Positions 11,890-22,931 of a stretch of 64,000 bases of DNA are shown in pieces (position 1 is the first letter of the stretch; each line of letters opens with the position of its first letter). The notes beneath the pieces were generated by a model that saw only the letters and a list, made by a program, of their open reading frames with translations, had not been told where the DNA came from and did not search any database. The stretch is taken from positions 1,922,001 through 1,986,000 of the forward strand of contig JAWHQI010000258.1 of assembly GCA_033032865.1 (NCBI GenBank). The letters are read 5' to 3'. The translations under genes were made by a program, and so were the position numbers. The DNA comes from Dactylorhiza incarnata. Taxonomy: Eukaryota > Streptophyta > Magnoliopsida > Asparagales > Orchidaceae.

Positions 11890-13775
11890 TCAGGAGGAAG
11901 GTGAATAATCATGGCTGGAAGAGGGCGAACCGAGGGGCGGGGCGGGAGGAAAGTACTCTAGAAGCACCATGTCAGGAGTGACGTTTTTCCACTCGCCCCA
12001 AAAAGCACCAACGTCGTGAAGAGAGCTGACCACAGCCTTAGCCGCCGTCACCACAGTCTTTCTACGGGCAACTTCGACCTCGGCAGGGGTGAAGTGGATA
12101 AGCTTCGCCGCCCGCGAAGACTCGCCAAGTCTTTCTCGCCCTGTAGCACGGGCCTCGGCAAGCTGAGCCTTCAAACTCTCCACCTCTTTTTCCAAGTCCT
12201 CGACCCTCCTCCTGACCGAGTTGGCAGCGTCAGGTCCCTACATTAGAAAAGCCGTATGAGTGAGAAAAAAAACAAGTAACAAAAAGAGGAGAGGGTCTCC
12301 ATTCGAGTAAGGGCAAACCAGGCCCCCTGACGACTGCGCGAGAAGCCTCTCAGTCATCTCAAGATGAGTAGCCAGGTCGGCAGCTCAGTCCTCAGCCTCC
12401 CGCCTCGCTGCCTCAGCCTGAGTGAGTCGCCTAGAGAGTCTAAGGCTCCGGCGAGCCGTCATATGAGAAAGCTCAATCGCGCGGAGCTGCGCTTGCGAGC
12501 TCAGGTAAGCAAGGTCAATCGTGGAACTTTCTTGGAAGGCGGCCGCATCCTGCCTGCCATACAAACCGTAGATCATGTCGTATGCAGCGTTGCTAATCGG
12601 CCCTCCCTCGGCCCAAGAAGACTGCCGAGAAGAAATCGAGACACGATTCGTCGCTTCATCCCAGTGAAGGATAGGCTCGCCAACCTGGTCCTTGGCATTA
12701 CCCCCCAATTCAAAGTTGGGGTGGCAAGCCAACGCGTCCGGGTCATCATCTCCCCCGACCTCTCTCGCGACAGATCGAGACCCGCCTCCCGTACGGACAA
12801 CTCTCCCCCGACGCATCTTCGGCTCCTTTGGCGGGTGGGGGGGGGGGGGGGGAGAGTCCAATTCTACCACCGGCTCCTTCTCCCTCCGTTGCCTTAGCAC
12901 TGGAGCCTCCTGGTAGGAAGAGCAGGCGGTTGCAGCCATCTGAGCCAGCTGATGGTTGGGGGAGGAGGAGCTCCTCCTGGCATGTGGAGGATTCCTGGGA
13001 AGGCTTCTCTCACCTGTAAAAGCAAAATGAGGGATGAGTGATGAGATCTAAGTAAGCAAGTAGGGAAATAAGAGGGGGGCTCAGGAGAAGGGGGGGTACC
13101 TGTCCCCGGAGAAATATAAGGAAGGCGATCGACGTTCCTCCGCAGAAATTCGACTTCAAAACCCGCTCCCGCAAGGAATTTATACAGCTCGGCCGCCTCG
13201 CCATCCACGCGAGGAGCCTTGTATGTTTTCTCTGACCTCTGAACAGGGGAGTAGGGGATCTTCCCAAGGTCACCCCGGACAAAAACGAACTTGTCGCTCC
13301 AGTGATGAACCTCGTTAGCACCCTCACAAACTTTCACATGCGCGCCAGTGAGGAAGCACACCCCATCGGCAGTAGCACGAAAGATGAACGCCTTTCGGAA
13401 GACTGTCAGGTTAAACTCAATACCCTCCTCGCGCAGGTAACAAGCGAAGGCAACCAACATAGATATCCCATTCGAGTTGAGTTGGGCTGGGACAATCCCG
13501 AAGTATCTGAGGAATTGCCTCACTTCCGGCCAAAGAGGAAGCTGAAGCCCAAACTCGAAATGAGATAGCGGGAAGGCGAGCCAGTTATCATAGAAGGAGT
13601 TAACTGTCTCTCCCTCTGTAGGTCGGCGAGCGACCAGCCCTTCGGGGAGGAAGGACTTCTCAAAGGCAAGAAGTTCCTCCTCCGACACCCTCCCAAAAGG
13701 GAAGGGATGGTCAGAGAAGTTCACCGCGCACTGTTCTCGCCCATTCTTATTAGGTGAGGAGCGGTTAGGAGCCAT
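11890..13775 (-). pseudogene. Antisense gene 1, putative plant transposon protein (Transposase_28-like)
   Basis: This spliced gene runs against the host element. Exon 1 is 13775-13100, starting MAPNRSS. Exon 2 starts at 13013, after an 86-bp GT-AG intron that joins in frame. Exon 3 starts near 12237, after an AG acceptor, and ends at 11890. Exon 1 holds a domain typical of the family known as putative gypsy-type transposon protein: a PFGRVSEEELLAFEKSFLP segment, then LPLWPEVRQFLRYFGIVPAQ and an FRKAFIF block. Exon 2 has a proline run encoded by a G/C homopolymer and a helical C-terminal stretch. Exon 3 is coiled-coil-like. An in-frame TGA at 12385-12387 and a weak exon 2 donor suggest this copy is damaged. 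Function in the family is unknown. Confidence 0.78.
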
Positions 13776-13875
13776 CACTAAGGGTGGAGGAGGATGAACG
13801 AGTGTAGAAGCGAGAGGTAGAGCAGGAAGAGCAAGCAAGGATACCAAGGTAGGAGGATATGAAAGGGAGAGGGGG

Positions 13876-13883
13876 TATTTATA
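13876..13883 (-). promoter_or_regulatory. TATA box of antisense gene 1
   Basis: TATAAATA on the minus strand in the context acctataaatacccc, about 100 bp upstream of the ATG at 13775. Placement fits a dedicated antisense promoter with a leader of about 70 nt. Confidence 0.7.
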
Positions 13884-14192
13884 GGTAAAAGTGAGAGCTC
13901 TTTTCCACTCACCCCCCCCCCCCCCCCCCCAACTCCTTCTCACTCGCTCGTTCCCACTCAACCCCTCGCTCCAACTTCAACTCTCGCACTCGTCATGTCA
14001 GCGACTACGTCCGCGTGCGAGAAGCAACTCAGTTAAGTAAACGCAAGTGTGTCGCAAGCGAAACAAACAACTTAGAAAGATGATCACGACCGCGCAAAGC
14101 AGGTCGAGTAGTCACACATATTTGCTTTATTACATCACACTGCAGAAAGGTAAGCTAAAAGCGGCAAATAGGAGAAGTCGGGCTGGTCCCGC

Positions 14193-15333
14193 TCAAAGTT
14201 GAGTCCACTTCCAAAAGCACCGACCTCGGGTCTGGGCTGTCAATCCACGCATGGAACCGACACATTCCCGAGTCAGGGCGAGTTCCTCATTCGCAGCACG
14301 CATATTAGTCTCCACTCGACGCAGGTGGTCCGCCACCGGTTCCGTCAGGCCACCCGAAGAAAGTCGAACCTCCTATACTAGCAGGGCATGATCTGCTTCC
14401 AGCGCCCCCATCCGCTGCTCCATCGCGCGGGCATGTGCGAGAGGGTTCGGTTCAATGAACTCTCGCCCTTCTCGAAGCTCGTGAAGGAAATGCCCCTGCC
14501 TCAGAATCATGTCGACCAAGCGGTCCCTCAGCTCTGAAACGTTAGAGGGGTGCCCGACGAGCTCGTCTATCGCCGAAGGAGAGAGAGGTGGCGAGAGCGC
14601 TCCCATCTGTCCCGACCTGCCGGTCGAAGCATCATCCAGACCTGCAGGTTTAGTAAGATTGTTATCTAGATCTCCGGCATGGTCAGATCCTTTTTGGAGA
14701 AGACCTACCTTGCGGGGTCCTCAGCTCTTTCCCGTGGCGAGAGGAGTGCTCGCATCGTTGCCCCAAGGGGTACCCCGGCAGTGTGCCATAGGTACCAACG
14801 GGTGGGAGACCCAGGGACTTTCCGGCACCAGCTCTAAAAGGGGGTCTCTCGGGAGTACGCCGCTTGCTCGGTTCACGCAGGGGTGGGAGTAAGTCCACCG
14901 GCATGCTGGGGGAGCCCTCCACAACTGAGAAGGGAGGTACTGCGAAATAGGAAGGAAGAAGAAGAGTCATCAGTATGGGCATGCTTATCAAGCACAGGTA
15001 AGGTCACTCGCCATGGATCGGGAAGTGGACAGGGGGACTTGTTTGGGTACCCGCACTCCCTGATTTAGCTGCCTCGGGAGACCTGTCTCTCCCACCGCGA
15101 CTCGGTATCACGTCAACTGTCCCCAGGTGCTTGTTGAACTCGGACATTAATGCGGATGAGGAGGACGTCCCACCCACCGGCTCAGGGTGATGTCTCTTAG
15201 GCACGGGTCCCTCCACCTGCACCGAAGAGGAAAGTGAATGCTCCATGACGACAGATCTAAGCTCCGCCAGGTCATCTAGGCTCTTTCCAGAAACGGCTTT
15301 GAGGCGGGCGCGAATATCCAAGGGAGGTTGCAT
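14193..15333 (-). pseudogene. Antisense gene 2, unknown protein
   Basis: A second coding unit opposes the element. It opens at 15333 (MQPPLDIRARLKAVSGK), runs to a stop at 15004, and appears to continue after an intron with the acceptor tatttcgcag near 14940. Middle part: a Pro/Arg-rich segment at 14683-14940. The C-terminal part (14606-14193) is a predicted coiled coil, with a VADHLRRVETNMRAANEELA segment after an in-frame TAG at 14373-14375. No domain is recognised. The helical tail recalls antisense gene 1. The exact donor and the middle splice are not resolved, so the gene model is approximate and probably carries one or more disabling changes. Confidence 0.5.
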
Positions 15334-15407
15334 GTCGACCAGGCTAAGGGGAAGAAATGGGAGGGGTGAGGTTTTTGAGTAGAGGCTTACCCCTCTCCGT
15401 CCCGAGG

Positions 15408-15414
15408 TTTTATA
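15408..15414 (-). promoter_or_regulatory. TATA box of antisense gene 2
   Basis: TATAAAA on the minus strand in the context ggctataaaacctcg, about 75 bp upstream of the ATG at 15333. It lies just outside the 3' LTR, so this gene has its own promoter and does not use the LTR promoter. Confidence 0.7.
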
Positions 15415-15767
15415 GCCAACGAGTGGGACCCGCTCGAATATTCTCTTTAAAGATCCTACCAGCTCGTCAAATCAGAGGGTTGAACTTTCTTTCCGAGCTT
15501 GAGACAAGCTCGCAAAGAGCGGGGATTGTGTACAACCCCCATATTTGCCGAGCGTATACAACGCAGCATGTACAAGGTCGCAACGATGCAGATGACCGTA
15601 ACTGGGTAGAATGGCGACTCGGGCGTAGTCGGGAACGACTGCTCAAGGGCGTCCGAGATCGGCTAAGGCAAAATCACATCTGAACGGAAGGAAAGGAATG
15701 GCGGAACGGGTAGTGAAGGCCCCCACTAGCCCGTGCAGGCGAGTGAGAGGGGAAGGGAGTGCAAGGA

Positions 15768-16017
15768 CCACTCGCCCACGCGGGCGAGTGGGGGGGGGGG
15801 GGGGGGAACGGCCCACTCGCCCACGCGGGCGAGTGGGGGGGACAGCCCACTCGCCCACCCGGGCGAGTGGGAGGGACGGGCGAGTGGGGGGGACGGCCCA
15901 CTCGCCCGCTTGGGCGAGTGGGAGGCTGTCCACTCGCCCATGCGGGCGAGTGGGAGGACGCCCACTCGCCCGCTTGGGCGAGTGGGAGATTGTCCACTCA
16001 CCCGCGCGGGCGAGTGG
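15768..16017. repeat. Array of GC-rich hairpins in the 3' LTR
   Basis: About six units of ccactcgccc-(4 nt)-gggcgagtgg, plus a partial unit, with a run of 17 G at 15790-15806. The copy number differs from the 5' LTR although both were identical at insertion, so the array has changed length since. Confidence 0.88.
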
Positions 16018-16296
16018 AGAACGGGTGAGCGCCCACTCACCCCCTCCGTCCCTCCTCTCTCCCTCTCCTGATGGCACAGGAGCCGCGTCCACTTACCCTC
16101 TGCGTCCACTTGTCTTCTCCCCTGCTTCCGGGTGTTTTCTCCTCACCCCCTCTTTTTCTGCCTAGTGGATTTCTCATCAGGGTCTGCGTTTAGCCTATTC
16201 AAACAACGGAATTCCGCTATTGGTAGACCAGTTTGAGCTGCGGATAGTCATTCCAAAAGGCGGAATTATGCTATCCGCAGACCATTTCCAGAATTC

Positions 16297-16304
16297 TATA
16301 AATA
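16297..16304 (+). promoter_or_regulatory. TATA box of the 3' LTR
   Basis: TATAAATA in the same context as in the 5' LTR at 2507-2514. Transcription from here would read outward, towards the thioredoxin-like gene 2 kb downstream on the same strand. Confidence 0.65.
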
Positions 16305-16667
16305 GACCCCCATGGGCACCTTGGGGAGGGTTGACATCTCCTTACCCCCACCCCCCTTAGTGTGTTCGGTTAGCTAGTGACCCTGCCTTCCATTCGCCAA
16401 GTCTTTCAGGCCAACGGTCAGGTGTTGCGAGTGCTCTCCGAGGTGTCCAGGCTCAGCATTGGCTTGGGAGGGGAAGATCTTCGGGTCTTTCGGGTTAGTG
16501 GCGGGACCTCCTCGTTGCAGCTCGCGGGGTCTGTTTTCACCTGAATCCACCAGCAGAGAGGTTCTTAGGCTCTAAGTGACTAGTCGTTCGACTTTACCTG
16601 AGATAAGGGCAAGCTGTCTACCCCTATTTTCGAACGCTGAAGCCAGGAAACTGGTTTCAACATTTTT

Positions 16668-17661
16668 GATGGTTTCCCCAAAAATGAAAATGGTGGAGCG
16701 GAGACATTTTTTGATGCGGCATCGGCCGACTCGCCAAGATCATTCCAGCAGGCTCATTCTCGTGCAATTCCGAGTCCATTTGATCTCTCAAATGGACGCC
16801 GAAACGTGCGCTGAGGGGGGCACAACCGTCACTGCCGTGCATTTTTGTCCAAACTCACCAAAGCAAAAATACCACGCCAAACGAACGACGACTCGTCACC
16901 ATCGCGTTCACAACTGTCACCGCTCTGCCAAATTGACCATATGTCAATTTCTATCAATTCCAATTCTATTCACAAGCGTTCGCTTGGTCTTTTATTGGAG
17001 CGAATTGGTTTTCCTCTAAAACCTACCGGGTTGGATCCATTAAGAAAGTAGTCTATAGTGATGTTTAAGAGAAAATCATGTTTTTTCTCTCTTAAAGTAA
17101 TGATTACTATTTTATCAGCATTATTTTGATAACGATTACTATTTTAGTCAATTTAAATATTCTCCCCAATTTAAAGACGTTAATTATTCATAATTAAAAA
17201 TCTTGCAAAAATCTGTGCCTGAAAACCAGCTTACAGCCGAACAGAAAAATTAAAAGTTTTAATTCCTGTGCCTGAAAACCATCCTGCAAACGAACACAAG
17301 AATTGAGTTTGGCTTAAAACAAAAATCTTGAGTTTTTGGTTTCGGACCAAAACCAATTCTTTTCAATCAAAACCTACGAAACGAACGAAGGCTTAAGTTT
17401 ACTGAGTCTTTGAATGTACCAGGCGCATCATGTCTATAATTTCATGAGCTGTATGTAGTTCCATCGGTTTCAACATTATGTCTTTGTGCAAAAATATTTA
17501 TATTTATTTTCTTAGATATTACATATTTTAAATTGTTTTATTCGTTATTTTTATTTAACTTTGATTTATTTTAATGAAGTCAACAAATAACTACTTAAAT
17601 TTATTCGTAATAAAGTTGTTCCAAATTAAGTTATTCGTAGTCCATCAATATCCGCAGTCCA
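16668..17661. other. Intergenic, no gene seen
   Basis: This lies between the TAT element and the next MITE. The first 380 bp are GC-moderate without a recognisable protein; the rest is AT-rich. A stretch about 17160-17390 repeats the phrase cctgaaaacca and ends in gaacgaaggc, possibly an old non-autonomous transposon, but I could not define its ends. Confidence 0.5.
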
Positions 17662-17669
17662 AAAAATTA

Positions 17670-18036
17670 GGCGATTGTTATCCGCACTACAGTTTTGGCT
17701 ATTCACACTCTTTTTGTATGACTTATTGCGCGTCTTTTGAAAATATGCCTTGTGCATGCATTTTTAGGAAAAGTGTTCAACACGAGATCTACAACTTTAA
17801 TGTTGAACATTTTTCCTAAAAATCCATGCACAAGGCGTATTCCAAAAATTCGTTATAGTTACGCCCATGTTTCACTCAGGGCGGCAATGCGTCTTGTGCG
17901 TGCATTTTGATCTACAACTTTCGTGTTGAACACTTTTTATAAATATGTATGTAGAAGACGTATTTCCAAAAAATGCGTAATAAATCATACAAAAAGAGTG
18001 CGAATAGCCAAAACCGCAATCAGAATAATAATCGCC
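17670..18036. mobile_element. Palindromic hAT-type MITE with internal hairpins
   Basis: 367 bp with inverted terminal repeats of about 75 bp that begin GGCGATT. It is flanked by an 8-bp duplication aaaaatta (17662-17669 and 18037-18044). Inside are shorter inverted repeats built on gcatttttaggaaaagtgtt and its complement. It lies 260-630 bp upstream of the thioredoxin-like start codon, so it is part of that promoter region. Relatives: 34703-35121 and 39511-39863. Confidence 0.85.
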
Positions 18037-18124
18037 AAAAATTATTCGCATTTCAAATTTGTTTCGAAGTCCAAAAATATCACTTCCACTGCTTCCATCC
18101 TTCTGGAGCAGTTTTAGAAAGTAA

Positions 18125-18140
18125 AGCCCAATAAGGCCCA
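18125..18140 (+). promoter_or_regulatory. Possible site II-like elements (GCCCA)
   Basis: The text agcccaataaggccca carries two GCCCA motifs 155-170 bp upstream of the thioredoxin-like ATG. Such TGGGCY elements are common in promoters of plant housekeeping and organelle-protein genes. The assignment is by motif only. Confidence 0.35.
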
Positions 18141-18294
18141 GACCAAAATTTGTCGATTAAAAGCTTTATATTCAAAGGGCGCTGATTCATCTTCCTTTCT
18201 TCCAGATATTTGCTCCAACACCAATGAATAAGGAGAGGGATCTCCCCGATCCAGTCAAACATAGAATCCCATCTTCCCACCTGCCATCGTCCCC

Positions 18295-21200
18295 ATGGCG
18301 AGGAGCTCGCTTCTCACCCGCCATCCAAATCTCAGACACGCCCCTTCCCATCTCGATCTCCATGACCACCTCCGTTCTCGAACAATCCCCAGCTTCTTCC
18401 CTCCCATGCTCTCATCTCACGAAACACATTTCCCCGCTGCGAAGACTATGAAGACAAGAGGAATATTTCTTCTCCATCGCGCCGTTGAGAGAAGCAGCAC
18501 AAACCTAGGGCAGGCATCGAGTTTGGCTGACGATGACGAGGAAGGAGACGGTCTGTGCCCTGTGGATTGCGTGAAGGAGTTCAAAACGGAGGAGGAGTTC
18601 TCGAGGATTCTGGAGAAGGCCAGAGGGACAAATTCCCTCGTGGTGGTGGATTTCTACCGCACATCATGTGGGAGCTGCAAGTACATCGAGCAGGGTTTTG
18701 CCAAACTATGCAAGGGGTCTGGAGATGACATGGATTCTGTGGTTTTCCTCAAGCATAATGTGAGTTTTCTTAACTGTTTCTAATGCAAATAGAGTTCAGA
18801 ATGATTCCGGAGGATATGTGTGATGGTCGGAACTTTGCTGTTTTTGCCCGTGCTTATAACCAATTTTCAAGTTCCAGACTTCTTCTAGTGATATGGAGAA
18901 GAGAATGTAATTTAATTTAGGTGAAGATTTTTGGTTAGGCTACAATCAATTTGATGCCCTTGAAATCCAGCAGTTCCCCTAACCCAATCTTATGCCACGC
19001 CATGGACCTAGCCTGTTCAACCCGTAATTCGTCGAGATCAAAAAGGCCTAAGAAGATGCCTATTCGCAGACCTCGCTGGGCGAGCTGGGCGAGCAAGGGA
19101 CGAGCTTGGCGAGCAAGGGGCGAGCAGAGGCGAGCATGGGCGAGCAGAGGCGAGCAGAGGCGAGCAGAGGCGAGCTTGGGCGAGCAGAGGCGAGTAGAGG
19201 CGAGCTTGGGCGAGTATCTCGTGAGTATGGGCGAGTATCTCGCGAGTATGGGCGAGTATCTCGCGAGTATGGGCGAGTATCTCGCGAGTATGGGCGAATA
19301 TCTCGCGAGTATGGGCGAGTAGCCCTTGTAACTCGCGAGCTTAGGCAGTATACTCGCCTGTACCCCCCCTAGAATTTCTCTATAAATAGACCCCCAGGGG
19401 TACTAGAAATGGCACCTTTTGGGAAGTGGTCGAGGTCCCCCCAAGCTGGATACTCGCCAAGTCCATGCCCGTCTAGTACCTCGCCCAGCTTTTGGTTGCG
19501 GAGGGGAAGTTTCTCCCAAACTTCCGAGTATGTGGTGGGACCTCCCTACTGGAGCACCTGGGGTGTGCTTATAGTCATTTTCTCTCTCCTATTTTAGCTA
19601 TCCGAGCCGTGGAGTTGGACCGCAGGATTAGTAACCTCGGGCTGCATTGGTCCGAATTTTGGAGCCTAAGATTTTCCTGGCTTCAACACAGCCGATGGCA
19701 GCTACATCATTTAAGACTCTTAGAACACACGAACAATAATAATATGCACGAACACAGACTATAAATTCAGAGTATTAGCAAGTTAAGTATTTCAAATCTC
19801 CATTAATCAGTCTTTTTAATAGTGAGATTGGTCGATATAATTTTAAAGGATGAGCATACTTAAACTTGGTCAACATTAGTTGGTAAAACAGCTCAAAATA
19901 TTCTATTGAATTCTAATATTTTATCCCCTTAGTCTGTTCTTATTGTTATTCCACAATTGTTTTGCTACTGGGAGGATCTACTTCTTATAGAAATACTAAC
20001 ATTGTCGCAAGATTTTCTAACTCTGATTTTTTTTTCTTCTTTCTCATGGATCATAGGTTCTTGATGAGTACGATGAACAGTCTGAGGTTGCTGAAAGACT
20101 GCGAATCAAGGTAGTTTGGCTGGTACCTGTTCTCTTATGTACTTGATCAGGGAAATGAAATTCCTAATAATTGGGATTTAAAGACTTCACAAAAATATAA
20201 ACTGCACATATTCAACCAACATGGATGAGTATTCATGAACAACAATCAACTTGGCAGTAATGATTTAGGCTCCGTTTGGGGGAACTTATTTTCACCGGTC
20301 AAGCGGTTATGACCGCATGACCCGGACCTTAATTAAGGTCCGGTTCATGCGGTCGTAACCGCTTGACCGGTGAAAATAAGTCCCCCCAAACAGAGCCTTA
20401 GTTCTGCCATGATCATAGGAACTAGATACACAAACAGGTGAGGCCATCGATCCAGATTCAATCTCTAGCAGTGAAATCAAACACTCTTTATTTATTTTGG
20501 TCGATGGATTCCTTGCCTTTGCTCAGTGTGGTATGGTGATTAGATTACATATGTCTATTGAGCTGGGAGATGGTCCCAATTTTATGCTTCATGCAAGTTT
20601 TTGTACAATACTCACACTTCATTTTTTATTGTTTTCCCCTTCACTGTAACTTTTATAACAGTGAAATGTCCAGATATCATCTCTCTTATTCTTCCTCTTT
20701 TTGTCATCCTCTAATGCAACACTTTCAAATGGATGAATAAAATGAGCTTGTTATGGCCTCCCACTTGGCATCGGGTGCGCAGCTGAGAGAGGGTGAAGTT
20801 GAGGAGGGGATATCTCGTCTCTTTCTTGACATTGATTTCCAATGGTGGAGGGAGGGCAAGGATACTCCGGTGAGGAGGCAAGACTACTGGATGAGAGATT
20901 GAGAAGGAGGAGAGGATGAAAAGAAGAAAGAGTTTTAGAATTAGGTTTGCATGCCCTTCAATACCCCCCTTGCACGCTTAAGTGGTGTGAGGGGCATGTT
21001 CTAAAATATTACAAAATCGTATCTCCCTTTGCTTATGTAGCTCTAAGGGGCATTATCGTAATTTGTACGTCTCACTCCCCTATACAAGGGAGTGGTAGTG
21101 TCTCTTATTTTCCATCTTTGAGATCTTGTGAGTGTTAGACTCTCCAAGGTGAGAGAGGATCTTAGGGGGAACCAACCCTCAAGAGTTCAGATCGAGCTTG

Positions 21201-22892
21201 TCTCGACAATTGTATTTCACTGTTGTGTTCAATCATATAATTTCAGTACTTGATAGTATGTACCTTCAATTGGCACGACCTGTCGCTCTTTTAGAGTTTC
21301 TGTCGAAACCCTAATTGGATTTAAATCCATGCTCCAGCCCCCACCCACCTTGTTTCCTCGTTCGCTCTAGCACCGCTCAATTCCACGAGATCGCACCCGG
21401 TTTCCTCCTCGATACCTCCACTCCGGTCCAGCGTCGGTCTCCTCACACGACACGACGTCGATTCTGCTCGACGATTCCTCTGCCAACCACGCCCCGCGCG
21501 CTTGGCGACCTCACCAACGCTTCTTCCTTGCACGAGCCTCCTCCTCACGTCATCCAGTCCTCCGCCTGCTGTTCAGCAACCTTGGCGCATTTCCCGCGCT
21601 CCATCGTCACCCCCCGACACCTCAACATCCTTCGATTGTTCTTGGGCTCTTTCTCTGCAATCGTCCGCTGGCACACACGGTCCGCAACGGCCCCGACGCT
21701 TCTCGCTGCTATGCCCAACCGTCGTGCCACCCCCGTTCAGCCCCGCAGCCTGTTGTCTCCCTCCCGCACCTTTGTTCCATGCCCTGGACCCGTTCAATGG
21801 CCCTCCACGCCGACGAGGACGCCTCTGCTGACAATCATCATTTGGATCAACTCAAAGCACGGCTTGAGGATCTCACTCTCCTCCTTCGAGAGCTCACGTC
21901 CACGATGGTAAACCGCCCACCGCCACCACTGTCACCACCACTGCACCCCCTCGGCCCGTCTCAGAATACATGGGGTTTCTCCACACCGCTACGGACATCT
22001 ACCCGACCCATCTCTGTCGGATCGAGATCTCTGTGTTCGACGACACCGACCATCTTAGTTGGATCGCCCGCGCTGAACAGTTCTTCAGCCTTCAGTCTAC
22101 CCCCGCCAACCAGAAGGTTCCCCTGACCACTATATATATGGAGGGTTCAACGCTCCATTGCGTGCGTTGGACACGCCAGCAAGTTCCTGACCTCTCCTGG
22201 TCCATGCTAAAGGAGGAACTCCTCTGCCACTATGACGGACGCCAGACGGTCAATGCCTACGAGCGCCTCAGCTCTGTGCCCCAGGCCGACATCGTGGTCA
22301 CCTACATTGATGAGTTCATAGAAGTCCTAGGAAGTCAGTCTAGTCAAAGGCAGAAGAAAGTATTTTGAAATCTAGAAGAAAATCAGTTAAGACATAATTG
22401 CGTTGAATAGAAGTCGATGTATCTCTGACTGGTAGTCGACGTATACTCTGAAGAGAAGTCCACGCATTTCCAGTGCAAAGATCGCCGCAAGCGTCAATAA
22501 GTAATCGACATAACATTGATTACTTAGCCAGATTGACAAAATTATATTATGAAGCAGAATTCGACGCATCTTCAGTCAAGAGCTTGACGCAACGTCGAAT
22601 ACTCTCTTAGAAAGGAAATTTTAGAAGATTTATTTAGAGTTATTCAAGGATTGTGATTATGGAATCCATTCAAATTTGAAGAGCCGTTAGAAGAAGGCTT
22701 AAGGAAAGAACTTTCTACAGAATCACTGAAGGAATATTTGAAAGAAATTTGAATGTAATGGACGGGATTTATGAAGCCTATTTTAGAAAGATTTGATCAG
22801 AGATTATTCCATTCCTTCTGAAGACAATCAACAAGAGGAAAGATTTCGAACTGACAGAGATATAAAAAGATAATCAAATTTAAAGAAGAGAC

Positions 22893-22931
<39 letters not shown>

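Larger units (their letters stand above)
1784..16662 (+). mobile_element. TAT-lineage Ty3/Gypsy element, non-autonomous, with two antisense genes
   Basis: This is a complete 14.9-kb element. Both LTRs begin TGTACAACCC and end TTTCAACA, and a 5-bp duplication ttttt flanks it (1779-1783 and 16663-16667). In order it contains the 5' LTR, a gag split by a 5.3-kb insertion, a broken aspartic protease, a 90-bp tandem array, antisense gene 1, antisense gene 2 and the 3' LTR. Reverse transcriptase, RNase H and integrase are absent, so it would need proteins from an autonomous partner. Antisense genes between pol and the 3' LTR, and tandem arrays there, are known in TAT/Retand-type elements. The two LTRs differ at scattered positions, judged by eye at a few percent. 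Confidence 0.9.
15529..16662 (+). repeat. 3' LTR of the TAT-lineage element
   Basis: It starts TGTACAACCC and ends TTTCAACA, 1134 bp, followed at once by the ttttt duplication. It is longer than the 5' copy, mainly because it has an extra hairpin unit with a partial unit near 15846-15895. Confidence 0.92.

Noticed and set aside
12364..12897. 177-codon plus-strand frame
   Set aside because: It is the shadow of antisense gene 1 exon 2, whose frame agrees with splicing.
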